A DNA stretch of 56,650 nt from Flavobacteriia bacterium (GCA_016178305.1 JACOTM010000112.1:1-56650), one strand, 5' to 3'; counted from the first letter of the stretch, positions 18,866 through 27,647 are shown. Translations and numbers: made by a program. The notes: generated by a model not told the origin, from the letters alone.

Positions 18866-20095
18866 TTAATTCTCAGCTACTGAAACAGTTGAATCAACTT
18901 CTACTCTACCTGGATATACTTTTAAAGCTTGCTCTAAACAAATCACCGCTTTTTTTAACGATTCTTGATTTAAAACGTAAGCAATACGAGCTTCTTGTAC
19001 GCCGGCATCTTTTGATGAATAAAATCCATTCGCTGGAGCCATCATTACTGTTTGTCCTTCAAATTCGAAATCTTCTAACAACCATTGACAAAATTTCTCA
19101 GCATTATCTACAGGAAATTTAGCAACACAATAAAAAGCACCACTTGGGTTCGGACAAAATACACCTGGAATTTTATTCAATCCTTCAACCATTATATTTC
19201 TTCGCTCAACATATTCTGCAACGACATTATCAAAATAGGATTGAGGTGTGTTTAAGGCCGCTTCAGAAGCAATTTGATCAATTGTAGGAGGAGATAAACG
19301 CGCTTGACCGAATTTCAACGCTGCCGCCATAACTTCTTTATTCTTAGTAATTAAAGCACCTATTCTTGCACCACACATTGAATAGCGTTTCGAAACAGAA
19401 TCAATCATGATAACATTTTCTTCAATTCCTTCTAAATTCATTACAGAAAATGGAATTGCTCCATCGTAACAAAACTCACGATAAACTTCGTCCGCAAATA
19501 AAAACAAATCGTGTTTTTTAACAATGTCTCTTAATTGTTCTAATTCGCTTTTAGAATATAAATAACCTGTTGGATTTCCAGGATTACAAATTACAATTGC
19601 TTTTGTTTTTGATGTTATTTTTTTCTCAATTTCTTCAACAGGAGGTAAAGCAAAACCAGTTTCAATGTACGAAGTAACAGGAACGACATTTACTCCAGCA
19701 GTTACAGCAAAACCATTGTAATTAGCATAAAAAGGTTCTGGAATGATAATTTCATCACCTAAATTACACGTTATCATAAACCCAAATATTAACGCTTCTG
19801 AACCACCTGTCGTAATTAAAATATCTTCCGAATTAACATTAATACCTGTTTTTTGATAATAAGCTGCCAAATTATTTCGATAGGATTCAAAACCTGCCGA
19901 GTGACTATATTCAATCACTTTTTGATCTAAATTTTTTATAGCATTTAAAGCTACTTCAGGCGTTTCAATATCTGGTTGACCAATATTTAAATGGTAAACG
20001 ATTTTTCCTTTTTTCTTAGCAACTTCAGCAAATGGAACCAATTTACGAATTGGTGAAGCTGGCATATCAATAGCTTTTGTAGAAATCTTTGGCAT
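18866..20095 (-). CDS. PLP-dependent aminotransferase, class I/II (AspC-like)
   Basis: This 409-residue fold-type I aminotransferase has the N-terminal H-L-N-I-G-Q-P-D-I-E-T-P motif, T-T-G-G-S-E-A-L cofactor loop, I-C-N-P-G-N-P-T-G, D-E-V-Y-R-E, and the PLP lysine in D-S-V-S-K-R-Y-S-M-C-G-A-R. It fits the aspartate/aromatic subgroup Ib. The amino donor is not determinable. A TAAATTTG promoter box lies 18 nt upstream and a terminator follows, so it is probably transcribed alone. Confidence 0.92.
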   Translation of the reverse strand: MPKISTKAIDMPASPIRKLVPFAEVAKKKGKIVYHLNIGQPDIETPEVALNAIKNLDQKVIEYSHSAGFESYRNNLAAYYQKTGINVNSEDILITTGGSEALIFGFMITCNLGDEIIIPEPFYANYNGFAVTAGVNVVPVTSYIETGFALPPVEEIEKKITSKTKAIVICNPGNPTGYLYSKSELEQLRDIVKKHDLFLFADEVYREFCYDGAIPFSVMNLEGIEENVIMIDSVSKRYSMCGARIGALITKNKEVMAAALKFGQARLSPPTIDQIASEAALNTPQSYFDNVVAEYVERRNIMVEGLNKIPGVFCPNPSGAFYCVAKFPVDNAEKFCQWLLEDFEFEGQTVMMAPANGFYSSKDAGVQEARIAYVLNQESLKKAVICLEQALKVYPGRVEVDSTVSVAEN

Positions 20096-20113
20096 AATAT
20101 CTTAATTTTACAA

Positions 20114-20121
20114 CAAATTTA
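20114..20121 (-). promoter_or_regulatory. Candidate -7 box of the aminotransferase gene
   Basis: TAAATTTG on the minus strand, 18 nt upstream of the ATG at 20095. Confidence 0.45.
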
Positions 20122-20175
20122 AAGAGAATGTTGGAATTCTCTTCATGTATTTTAAAGATCTTTTAAGAAAAAACA

Positions 20176-20919
20176 ATGAAACTTGAATTTTTAACATTAA
20201 TATTCGTATTAACTTTCATGTTGGGATGTGAAAACGATGTCCCTAAATCGATAAAAGAAAAAACCAAAAAAACAATTAAGGTTTCTAAAAAAAAGGAAAA
20301 ACCATTTACGTATAAAAAAAGTCTTTCTTTTCATTTGATAGATATTCAAAATCTTAATCCAAATATTCGAGTTGATTTAAAGTATGCCTCTACAGATAAT
20401 TTTATGCACCTTAAATTATACAGTAAAATCAACAAAGCTCTTTTACAAAAAGAAGTTGCTGAACGGTTAGCAAAGTGTCAAACATATTTATCAAAAAAAA
20501 ATCCGAATTATTTTCTACTTGTTTACGACGCCGTTCGACCTGTTAGTGCTCAACAAAAAATGTGGGATGCCTTGGATTCTCTATCTTATGCAGAGAGAAC
20601 AAAGTTTGTTTCAAATCCTGCCAATGGAAGCGTTCATAATTATGGTGCAGCTGTTGATTTAACAATTTGTGACAAAGAGGGAATCCCGTTAGATATGGGA
20701 GCGACGTACGATGACATTCGAAAAATTGCATATCCTCGTCACGAAGCAGTATTCCTAGCTTCAGGCGAATTAACACAAGATCAAGTGAATAATCGAATAC
20801 TTTTAAGAGAAGTTTTAGCCTCGCAAAATTTCACAAATATCCCAACAGAATGGTGGCATTTCAATGCGTGTTCACGAATAATTGCAAAGAAAAAATATAA
20901 AATTCTTGAGAAAGAATAA
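20176..20919 (+). CDS. VanX-type D-Ala-D-Ala dipeptidase lipoprotein (peptidase M15D)
   Basis: The 247-residue protein is exported as a lipoprotein (F-M-L-G-C, C18), followed by a Lys-rich linker. The catalytic domain has zinc ligands H154 and D161 in S-V-H-N-Y-G-A-A-V-D, and E225 with H228 in T-E-W-W-H-F. R121 in D-A-V-R-P matches the arginine that binds the transition state in VanX. It should hydrolyse D-Ala-D-Ala dipeptides in the periplasm for wall recycling. There is no vanH/vanA neighbour, so a glycopeptide-resistance role is unlikely. It is convergent with the acyltransferase gene, with 14 nt between the stops. Confidence 0.9.
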   Translation: MKLEFLTLIFVLTFMLGCENDVPKSIKEKTKKTIKVSKKKEKPFTYKKSLSFHLIDIQNLNPNIRVDLKYASTDNFMHLKLYSKINKALLQKEVAERLAKCQTYLSKKNPNYFLLVYDAVRPVSAQQKMWDALDSLSYAERTKFVSNPANGSVHNYGAAVDLTICDKEGIPLDMGATYDDIRKIAYPRHEAVFLASGELTQDQVNNRILLREVLASQNFTNIPTEWWHFNACSRIIAKKKYKILEKE

Positions 20920-20933
20920 CACGATGATTCGAG

Positions 20934-21476
20934 TTAATAAATTCCTTTTTCTGGATATTTACCTTTGTATTGAGAAAGAATTGTTTTAATATCTGCAATA
21001 TCTTTTTCAACATCACCAGTTGGTGTAAATAAACGTTCAAAGCCGCCTATTTTTCTACTATAATCCATATAAGCAATGTAAATTGGCACATTGGCTTTTA
21101 TTGCAATATAATAGAATCCTTTTTTCCATTTAGGGTTGTATGAACGTGTTCCTTCAGGAGTAAAAACGAGATATAAATCTTTGTACTCGTCAAATAAATT
21201 TACAGCAATCTCTGTTAAATTATTTTTTTGTTTTCTATCTACAGGTAAGCCTCCCATTGCTTTTAACATCCATCCTAAAGGAGGGAAAAACAAATCCTTT
21301 TTTATCAAAAATTTAGCATTTACACCATATTTAGCAAATGCTATCCGACCAATAATAAAATCCCAATTAGAAGTATGAGGACCTACAACGACAACACATT
21401 TTTCAACACCTACAGGAACATGTTCGTCTATTTTCCAACCTGCTATTTTTAAAATCCAGAATAAGAACTTTTTCAT
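20934..21476 (-). CDS. PlsC-like 1-acylglycerol-3-phosphate acyltransferase
   Basis: The 180-residue membrane-associated enzyme carries the acyltransferase motif I as H-T-S-N-W-D (HxxxxD family form) near residue 40 and motif III as E-G-T-R-S near 110, with a basic/hydrophobic N-terminus. PlsC-family members acylate lysophosphatidic acid or other lipids. It is shorter than classical PlsC (about 240 residues), as in a Bacteroidota subfamily. The ATG at 21476 is chosen over the TTG at 21497. A TATTTTTG box ends 4 nt ahead of this ATG, implying a nearly leaderless mRNA. Confidence 0.88.
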   Translation of the reverse strand: MKKFLFWILKIAGWKIDEHVPVGVEKCVVVVGPHTSNWDFIIGRIAFAKYGVNAKFLIKKDLFFPPLGWMLKAMGGLPVDRKQKNNLTEIAVNLFDEYKDLYLVFTPEGTRSYNPKWKKGFYYIAIKANVPIYIAYMDYSRKIGGFERLFTPTGDVEKDIADIKTILSQYKGKYPEKGIY

Positions 21477-21480
21477 AATG

Positions 21481-21488
21481 CAAAAATA
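21481..21488 (-). promoter_or_regulatory. Candidate -7 box of the PlsC-like gene, 4 nt before the ATG
   Basis: TATTTTTG on the minus strand, spaced from the start codon exactly as at trmD and uvrA. Confidence 0.45.
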
Positions 21489-21709
21489 AATAAACAATTC
21501 TGGTTAACACTCAATTTCAATTCAGAATTATATTTTTCTCTCTAAGAAACTCCTAAATTTCATCCAAATTCCCCAATTATTTAATTTTTCTCATTAATTC
21601 GCAGTAATAGGCTTGAAATACATATCAATCAAATATTTTCATAATCTATACCCTAAAATTCGAATAAAATATTTTTTTAAAAACATCCTCTAAATTTATT
21701 AAATAAAAA

Positions 21710-21741
21710 TTTGCAAATAAAACTAAAACGTTTTACCTTTG
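21710..21741 (+). promoter_or_regulatory. Promoter of small-RNA candidate 1
   Basis: TTTG at 21710-21713 and TACCTTTG at 21734-21741, 20 nt apart, match both Bacteroidota sigma-factor elements. It is the best full promoter I found in the window. Confidence 0.7.
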
Positions 21742-21745
21742 TGAA

Positions 21746-21832
21746 ACAATTTCATAGTTGTAGTTAGGTTTTATAGTTTTAACAAGGTTTACAGAAAGAG
21801 AAACACATTTTCATGAATATGTTTCTCTTTTT
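21746..21832 (+). ncRNA. Small-RNA candidate 1 (about 87 nt), upstream copy of a tandem pair
   Basis: The unit begins 5 nt after a TACCTTTG promoter box with ACAATTTCATAGTTGTAGTT (21746-21765). The first 16 of these bases can fold into a small hairpin (ACAA with TTGT plus a T-G pair). It ends with a long stem (21795-21805 with 21820-21830) and a T-run, a standard intrinsic terminator. A second copy lies 184 nt downstream with the same first 20 bases and the same overall layout. There is no open reading frame with a credible start. It may belong to a described flavobacterial RNA class (Flavo-1 is one name I know), but I cannot verify a match. Confidence 0.7.
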
Positions 21833-21917
21833 GCATTGATAAACTAGCTTTTCAATGATGCTTTAACTATTTAACATTTTTTTCGAAAAAATATTTTTTT
21901 AATTCAAACTTGTGCTT

Positions 21918-21925
21918 TAAATTTG
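21918..21925 (+). promoter_or_regulatory. -7 box of small-RNA candidate 2
   Basis: TAAATTTG, followed after 4 nt by the conserved ACAATTTC start, the same spacing as in copy 1. The -33 position reads TTTT rather than TTTG. Confidence 0.6.
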
Positions 21926-21929
21926 TCTA

Positions 21930-22017
21930 ACAATTTCATAGTTGTAGTTTTAGGTTTAAATTTTAGCAAATTTGCATGAAGAGGAACAAGTATCAGTTTA
22001 GATTTGTTCCTCTTTTT
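21930..22017 (+). ncRNA. Small-RNA candidate 2 (about 88 nt), downstream copy of the tandem pair
   Basis: The first 20 bases (21930-21949) are identical to copy 1; after a 2-nt insertion both continue with AGGTTT. The middle diverges. The terminator stem (21979-21989 with 22004-22014) has a different sequence from copy 1 with the same length and position, so the structure is kept while bases change, which argues for an RNA product. It ends 98 nt upstream of the FtsB-like gene, with a separate promoter box for that gene in between. Confidence 0.7.
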
Positions 22018-22080
22018 GTTTTTAACAATTTGGTATTTATAACAAAAAGCAGCGAATCTTTTTTTAAGAAGCAATTGAAT

Positions 22081-22088
22081 TAATTTTG
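22081..22088 (+). promoter_or_regulatory. Candidate -7 box of the FtsB-like gene
   Basis: TAATTTTG, 27 nt upstream of the ATG at 22116. Confidence 0.4.
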
Positions 22089-22115
22089 TTTAAATAAAAA
22101 ACAATTAAAAAATTT

Positions 22116-22400
22116 ATGAAGAAGTATCTTGTTTATTTTAAAAATAAATTCATTTTAGCCTCTACAATTTTTGTAATTTATGCTTTATTTTTAGATGACA
22201 ATGATATCTTTTCAATGATTGGACATTCTCGTAAATTAAATCGAATTGAAGAATCTAAAGAAATGGTTTCTGAAAAACTAGGAAAAATTAGACACACACT
22301 GAAACAATTACACTATTCTGCTGCTTTGGAAACTTATGCCCGGGAAGAAAAATTTTTCAAAAAAGATGACGAGGATATTTTTGTGATTTCAAAAGAATAA
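22116..22400 (+). CDS. FtsB/DivIC-like septum formation initiator
   Basis: The 94-residue protein has one membrane helix near residues 13-27 and then an amphipathic, Glu/Lys/Leu-rich coiled coil from about 38 to 70. A conserved short R-E-E-x-x-F-x-K-x-x-E-D-I-F segment near the end is typical of FtsB-family proteins, which bridge FtsL and FtsQ in the divisome. The length fits. uvrA starts 28 nt downstream but has its own promoter box. Confidence 0.82.
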   Translation: MKKYLVYFKNKFILASTIFVIYALFLDDNDIFSMIGHSRKLNRIEESKEMVSEKLGKIRHTLKQLHYSAALETYAREEKFFKKDDEDIFVISKE

Positions 22401-22416
22401 TTTACAGCGATTCTTT

Positions 22417-22424
22417 TATCTTTG
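22417..22424 (+). promoter_or_regulatory. Candidate -7 box of uvrA, 4 nt before the ATG
   Basis: TATCTTTG ends 4 nt before the uvrA start codon at 22429; a leaderless transcript is likely if it is used. Confidence 0.45.
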
Positions 22425-22428
22425 TTCA

Positions 22429-25218
22429 ATGCAAAAATATATTGAGATAAAAGGAGCTCGAGTTCACAACCTTAAAAATATAAGTGTTTCGATTCCTCAT
22501 GGGAAATTAACAGTTATAACTGGACTTTCTGGATCTGGTAAATCATCTCTTGCTTTTGATACATTATATGCTGAAGGTCAAAGACGTTATATTGAAAGTC
22601 TGTCTTCTTATGCCCGACAATTTTTAGGAAAATTAAACAAACCTGAAACAGATTACATTAAAGGAATTTCTCCTGCAATTGCCATTGAACAAAAAGTAAC
22701 TTCGAACAACCCTCGTTCTACTGTTGGAACAACAACTGAAATATATAATTATCTAAAAATTCTTTATGCAAAAGTTGGAAAAACATTTTCTCCAATTTCA
22801 GGAAATGAGGTAAAAAAACACACGGTTTCTGATGTAATAGACTATCTTAAATCCATTGAAAATGGTTCTAAAATAATGATCCTTGCTCCTATTCATGGAT
22901 TTGAAAAATATGGTATCGAAAGGCAATTAGCGATATTAAAAGATCAAGGATATGTTCGTCTATTAATAAACCATCAAACAGTTGATATTGAGGAATTACT
23001 TCAAAATATTCCGCATGAGGTAGAAAATGTTTTTTTACTAGTAGATCGAATTAAAACTGATTTTGAAAACGAAGAAAATGAAGGAAGATATAGCGATTCC
23101 ATTAGCTTAGCTTTTTTAGAAGGGAATGGAAATTGTCAAATTTATATACCAGATACAGAATCATATATCAATTTTTCAAATCGATTTGAATTGGACGGAA
23201 TTGAATTCCAAGAACCGAATGAACATTTCTTTACTTTTAATAACCCATTTGGTGCTTGTAAAACCTGTGAAGGATATGGTCAAGTAATCGGAATTGATGA
23301 AGATTTAGTGATTCCTAATAAGTCACTCAGTATTTTTGAAGGTGCAATTATTCCTTGGAAAGGAGAAACAATGCAAGAATATTTAAATGCGTTAATTTTC
23401 AATGCCAAAAAATTCGACTTTCCGATTCATAGACCTGTTGACGAACTAACAGAAAAAGAATACCGTACATTATGGGAAGGCAACTCTCATTTCCAAGGTT
23501 TAAACTCTTTTTTCAAATTTTTAGAAAGCCAAACCTATAAGATTCAATACCGTGTCATGCTTTCTCGTTATCGAGGAAAAACACTTTGTCCAGATTGTAG
23601 AGGAACACGTTTAAGAAAAGACACCAATAACGTATTAATTGAAGGGAAGTCTATTACAGATATTGTACTAATGCCCGTTTCTGATAGCATTCATTTTTTT
23701 AAGTCATTAGAATTAGATAAATACGACAAACAAATTGCCAAACGAATTTTTCCGGAAATAACCAACCGTTTATCTTTTTTAGAAGAAGTTGGATTGGGAT
23801 ACCTTACACTGAATAGAGCTTCTAATTCTTTGTCGGGAGGAGAATCTCAGCGCATCAATTTATCTACCTCACTGGGTTCAAGTTTAGTTGGCTCCATGTA
23901 TATTTTAGATGAACCAAGTATCGGTTTACATCCCAGGGATACCCAACGATTAATTAATGTCCTTAAAAATTTACGTGATTTAGGAAATACCGTTTTAGTC
24001 GTCGAACATGAAGAAGAAATGATGAAAGCAGCGGATGAAATTTTAGATATTGGTCCGATGGCTGGTGTTTATGGTGGAGAAGTCGTTTTTCAAGGAAACT
24101 TTGATGAATTAATAAATAGTGATCGAAGTTTAACAGCCAAATATCTAACTAAACAAGAAATTATTCCTATTCCTATTAAACGAAGGTTATCTAAAAATAA
24201 AATTACAGTAAAAGGTGCTAGATTAAATAATTTAAAAAATATTGAAGCCAATTTCCCTCTCAATAAGTTTATTTGCATCACAGGTGTAAGTGGCTCTGGA
24301 AAATCAACTTTAGTAAAAGAACTTCTTTATCCTGCAATACGTAAAGAATTAGGTTTAATTGGTGAAACGAATAATCCCACACAACTTTTAGGTGATTTTA
24401 AAATGATTAAACATGTGGAATTCATTGATCAGAATCCAATTGGAAAATCATCAAGAAGCAATCCAATCACTTATGTAAAAGCATTTGATGATATTCGGGA
24501 ATTATTTTCAAGACAACAAACTGCTAAACTTCGAGGTTATAAACCTGGATTTTTTAGTTTCAATGTAGAAGGTGGCCGCTGTGAAATATGTGAAGGCGAA
24601 GGAGAAATAACCGTCGGAATGCAATTCATGGCAGATGTCCATTTAAATTGTGATAATTGTAATGGCAAACGTTACAAACAAGAAACTTTGGAAGTTGAAT
24701 ATCGTGGTAAAAATATTGCCGATATTTTAGAAATGGACATTGAAACAGCCCTTCAATTTTTCAAAGAAGGAAAAGATAAATTGGAACAAAAAATTGTTGA
24801 AAAAATTCAACCTTTACTCAATGTTGGTTTAGGATACGTTCAATTAGGACAATCTTCCAGTACTTTAAGCGGTGGAGAAGCACAACGAATCAAACTCGCT
24901 TCATTTTTAATCAATGGAAATTCTTCCAAACCCACGCTTTTTATTTTCGATGAACCAACGACAGGATTACATTTTCACGACATTAATAAATTATTGATTG
25001 CTCTTAATGAATTAGTAAATATTGGACATTCTGTAATTGTAATTGAACATAACACAGATGTAATTAAATGTGCTGATTGGATTATTGACATCGGTCCTGA
25101 AGGAGGCGATAAAGGTGGTAATATTGTTTTTGAAGGAACTCCTGAAGATTTAATTTTAGAAAAAAACAATTATACAGCAATGTATTTAAAAGATAAATTT
25201 AATGAACCTAAAAAATGA
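22429..25218 (+). CDS. uvrA: Excinuclease ABC subunit UvrA
   Basis: UvrA scans DNA for bulky lesions and loads UvrB. The 929-residue protein has two ABC modules: first Walker A G-L-S-G-S-G-K-S-S (32-40), second G-V-S-G-S-G-K-S-T, and signatures L-S-G-G-E-S-Q-R-I and L-S-G-G-E-A-Q-R-I. Zinc-binding pairs are C-K-T-C and C-P-D-C in the first half, and C-E-I-C with C-D-N-C in the second. Length is normal (about 940). Its stop overlaps the start of the GNAT gene by 4 nt (ATGA), so the two are translationally coupled. Confidence 0.95.
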   Translation: MQKYIEIKGARVHNLKNISVSIPHGKLTVITGLSGSGKSSLAFDTLYAEGQRRYIESLSSYARQFLGKLNKPETDYIKGISPAIAIEQKVTSNNPRSTVGTTTEIYNYLKILYAKVGKTFSPISGNEVKKHTVSDVIDYLKSIENGSKIMILAPIHGFEKYGIERQLAILKDQGYVRLLINHQTVDIEELLQNIPHEVENVFLLVDRIKTDFENEENEGRYSDSISLAFLEGNGNCQIYIPDTESYINFSNRFELDGIEFQEPNEHFFTFNNPFGACKTCEGYGQVIGIDEDLVIPNKSLSIFEGAIIPWKGETMQEYLNALIFNAKKFDFPIHRPVDELTEKEYRTLWEGNSHFQGLNSFFKFLESQTYKIQYRVMLSRYRGKTLCPDCRGTRLRKDTNNVLIEGKSITDIVLMPVSDSIHFFKSLELDKYDKQIAKRIFPEITNRLSFLEEVGLGYLTLNRASNSLSGGESQRINLSTSLGSSLVGSMYILDEPSIGLHPRDTQRLINVLKNLRDLGNTVLVVEHEEEMMKAADEILDIGPMAGVYGGEVVFQGNFDELINSDRSLTAKYLTKQEIIPIPIKRRLSKNKITVKGARLNNLKNIEANFPLNKFICITGVSGSGKSTLVKELLYPAIRKELGLIGETNNPTQLLGDFKMIKHVEFIDQNPIGKSSRSNPITYVKAFDDIRELFSRQQTAKLRGYKPGFFSFNVEGGRCEICEGEGEITVGMQFMADVHLNCDNCNGKRYKQETLEVEYRGKNIADILEMDIETALQFFKEGKDKLEQKIVEKIQPLLNVGLGYVQLGQSSSTLSGGEAQRIKLASFLINGNSSKPTLFIFDEPTTGLHFHDINKLLIALNELVNIGHSVIVIEHNTDVIKCADWIIDIGPEGGDKGGNIVFEGTPEDLILEKNNYTAMYLKDKFNEPKK

Positions 25219-25664
25219 TTGATCAAATTACAATTCGTGCTTATTCCGCTTCAGATAAAAATGAAATTGTGAATTTAATCCAATTAAACACTCCCCAATA
25301 TTTTTCAATTGAAGAAGAAAGTGAACTGATTCATTATTTAGACCATGAACTAGAATTGTATTATGTTATTGAATTTAATTCTAAAATAGTTGGAAGTGGT
25401 GGTATTAATTTTTCTGACGATAAAAAAATTGGAAAAATCAGTTGGGATATTTTACATCCTGAATTTCAAGGGAAATCTTTAGGAAAAAAATTAGTTCAAT
25501 ACAGAATAGAGCAATTAAAACAAATTGAAAGTATTCAAAAAATTATTGTTCGTACGTCTCAATTAGTTTATAAATTTTATGAAAAACAAGGATTTGAATT
25601 ACAAGAAATCATCGAAAATTATTGGGCTGACGGATTTGATTTATATTCAATGACTTTAAAATAA
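25215..25664 (+). CDS. GNAT-family N-acetyltransferase
   Basis: The 149-residue product has the acetyl-CoA binding motif A in its central region (P-E-F-Q-G-K-S-L-G-K-K-L-V) and a C-terminal Y-x-F-Y-E-K-Q-G-F-E signature, both standard for GNAT enzymes. The substrate is unknown. It overlaps uvrA by 4 nt and precedes the DUF2834 gene by 7 nt. Confidence 0.87.
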   Translation: MIDQITIRAYSASDKNEIVNLIQLNTPQYFSIEEESELIHYLDHELELYYVIEFNSKIVGSGGINFSDDKKIGKISWDILHPEFQGKSLGKKLVQYRIEQLKQIESIQKIIVRTSQLVYKFYEKQGFELQEIIENYWADGFDLYSMTLK

Positions 25665-25671
25665 GTAAAAT

Positions 25672-26034
25672 ATGTATTTACGAATAAAAAAATATAGTTA
25701 TCTTTTCTATTTAATTCTATCATTATTGGGAGGATTTTATGCTTTTTATTATTCTATATTAGGTATTATTTATCATCAAGGTAATTTTAACAGTCTTGAA
25801 TTTATTCAAAGTACTTGGATTAATAATTATTACGCAAAAAGTATCACTTTTGATTTTTGGACAGGAGTAATCGCTGGAACATTTTTTATCCTTAAAGAAG
25901 GAATTCGACTTGAAATAAAACGCGTTTGGTTATTTATTTTAATGACGTTTTTTATTGGTTTTGCATTTGGTTTTCCTCTCTTTTTATTTTATCGAGAATT
26001 AAAATTAAAAAAGATTTCAAACAATAAAATCTAA
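25672..26034 (+). CDS. DUF2834-like integral membrane protein
   Basis: The 120-residue protein has three predicted membrane helices (about 10-30, 60-77 and 84-108) and a Lys-rich tail. S-I-T-F-D-F-W-T-G-V and the third-helix R-V-W-L-F-I-L-M-T-F-F-I-G motif resemble the DUF2834 family of small membrane proteins, function unknown. Co-directional with uvrA and the GNAT gene and probably in the same transcript. Confidence 0.7.
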   Translation: MYLRIKKYSYLFYLILSLLGGFYAFYYSILGIIYHQGNFNSLEFIQSTWINNYYAKSITFDFWTGVIAGTFFILKEGIRLEIKRVWLFILMTFFIGFAFGFPLFLFYRELKLKKISNNKI

Positions 26035-26106
26035 CTCAAATCAAGTTCTATTCCCTAATAATTTCTTACATTCGCAACGTTGTTAATTAGAATAAAATAA
26101 ATAGAC

Positions 26107-27285
26107 ATGATAAAAGAAGTTTTTATTGTTGCTGCTGCTAGAACTCCAATTGGAGGTTTTATGGGTGGTTTGTCAACAATTTCTGCGACTCAATTAGGAG
26201 CTGCTGCAATTAAAGGTGCATTGGATAAAGGAAACATCAAACCTGAATTAATTCAAGAAGTTTTCATGGGAAATGTATTACAAGCTGGTGTTGGCCAAGC
26301 TCCTGCTCGTCAAGCTGCTTTGGGTGCTGGATTAGGACAGAATGTTCCTTGTACAACAGTAAATAAAGTTTGTGCTTCTGGGATGAAAGCTATTATGTTA
26401 GCTGCTCAATCAATTCAAACAGGTGACAATGAGATTGTTATTGCTGGAGGTATGGAAAGTATGTCAAATACTCCGCATTATGTTGCTGGTAGAAACGGAA
26501 CAAAATTTGGGAATATCACAATGTTAGATGGTATTACAAAAGATGGTTTGCTAGACGTTTATAGTAATGTTCCTATGGGAAATTGCGCTGAATTATGTGC
26601 TACAAAATATGAAATTACAAGAGAAGCTCAAGATAATTTTGCAGTAACATCTTATACGCGATCTGCAGAAGCATGGAAAACAGGGAAGTTTACAAATGAA
26701 ATCGTTCCAGTTGCTGTTCCACAACGAAAAGGTGAGCCAGTTTTAGTTTCTGAAGATGAGGAATATAAAAATGTATTTTTAGATAAAATTCCTTCATTAA
26801 GACCTGCATTTGATAAAGATGGTACAGTTACAGCTGCTAATGCTTCAACATTAAACGATGGAGCTTCTGCTTTAGTTTTAGCATCAAAAGAAGCAGTTGA
26901 AAAATATGGTTTAACTCCTATTGCAAAAGTTATTAGTTATGCTGATGCAGCACAAGCACCAGAATGGTTTACAACAGCCCCTTCTTTAGCTGTTCCAAAA
27001 GCTTTGGATAAAATTGGCCTTTCTGTAAAAGATGTTGATTTTTGGGAATTCAATCAAGCATTTGCCGTTGTTGGATTAGCTAATATGAAAATTTTAGGTT
27101 TAGATGCTTCAAAAGTTGATGTTAATGGTGGAGCTGTTTCTTTAGGACATCCACTTGGAAATTCTGGTTCAAGAGTGGTTGTAACTTTAATCAATGTCTT
27201 GAAACAAAATGGTGGAAAAATTGGAGGAGCTGCGATCTGTAATGGAGGCGGTGGTGCATCTGCAATCATTATTGAAAATATCTAA
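26107..27285 (+). CDS. Acetyl-CoA C-acyltransferase (thiolase)
   Basis: The enzyme condenses or cleaves acyl-CoA with CoA. The 392 residues show the nucleophile C89 in N-K-V-C-A-S-G-M-K-A-I, H in G-H-P-L-G-N-S-G-S-R, and the second cysteine in C-N-G-G-G-G-A-S. Both acetoacetyl-CoA thiolase (biosynthetic) and 3-ketoacyl-CoA thiolase are possible; the length and the intact G-H-P-L-G motif favour acetyl-CoA acetyltransferase. It is a single gene with a strong terminator, and no beta-oxidation partner is adjacent. Confidence 0.94.
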   Translation: MIKEVFIVAAARTPIGGFMGGLSTISATQLGAAAIKGALDKGNIKPELIQEVFMGNVLQAGVGQAPARQAALGAGLGQNVPCTTVNKVCASGMKAIMLAAQSIQTGDNEIVIAGGMESMSNTPHYVAGRNGTKFGNITMLDGITKDGLLDVYSNVPMGNCAELCATKYEITREAQDNFAVTSYTRSAEAWKTGKFTNEIVPVAVPQRKGEPVLVSEDEEYKNVFLDKIPSLRPAFDKDGTVTAANASTLNDGASALVLASKEAVEKYGLTPIAKVISYADAAQAPEWFTTAPSLAVPKALDKIGLSVKDVDFWEFNQAFAVVGLANMKILGLDASKVDVNGGAVSLGHPLGNSGSRVVVTLINVLKQNGGKIGGAAICNGGGGASAIIIENI

Positions 27286-27306
27286 AATAAAATTAGAATC
27301 CTTTTG

Positions 27307-27338
27307 AAAAACTGTCTTTTTGAGACAGTTTTTTTTTT
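27307..27338 (+). terminator. Strong rho-independent terminator after the thiolase gene
   Basis: An 11-bp stem (27307-27317 with 27323-27333) with a 5-nt loop overlaps a T-run that continues to 27338. Confidence 0.92.
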
Positions 27339-27647
27339 GATTTAAAAACTGCCTAAAATAGATCTAATACCATTGAAAGTCTATCCGTATAAATGCTATT
27401 TTATCGATTAAACTGGTTTAATAGTCAATAAAACTTCAAATATATCCGTTTAATCAAAAAAAAATACAGTTTACATATTAATTGTAATTGAGACACTAAA
27501 AAAGGATATATTCGAATTATAGTTTAAAAAAAAGCAACAATACACCTATATGACATTACAACCTCCACCACAATCAAAAGTTCAAAATTTTGTAAAGGCT
27601 GTAAATTAAAACAGTCTTTACTTGAACATTTTCTATAATTTTACAGC
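27339..27647. other. Intergenic region with a long hairpin and no gene
   Basis: No coding potential seen. The right part holds a stem-loop at 27580-27627, listed separately. ATATATCC and GGATATAT occur as a widely spaced inverted pair near 27440 and 27504. Confidence 0.55.
27580..27627. repeat. Two-part hairpin upstream of a GNAT gene
   Basis: GTAAAGGCTGT (27592-27602) pairs with ACAGTCTTTAC (27611-27621), with one G-T wobble; after a one-sided 6-nt bulge, GTTCAA (27580-27585) pairs with TTGAAC (27622-27627). The loop is 8 nt. No T-run follows on the plus strand. Confidence 0.75.

Noticed and set aside
20176-20919. Glycopeptide resistance determinant (VanX)
   Set aside because: Lone lipoprotein dipeptidase with no vanH, vanA or vanRS genes; a wall-recycling role is more likely.
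21976-22083. 35-codon open frame starting in small-RNA candidate 2
   Set aside because: It runs through the terminator stem and has no equivalent in copy 1, whose same region has no matching start.
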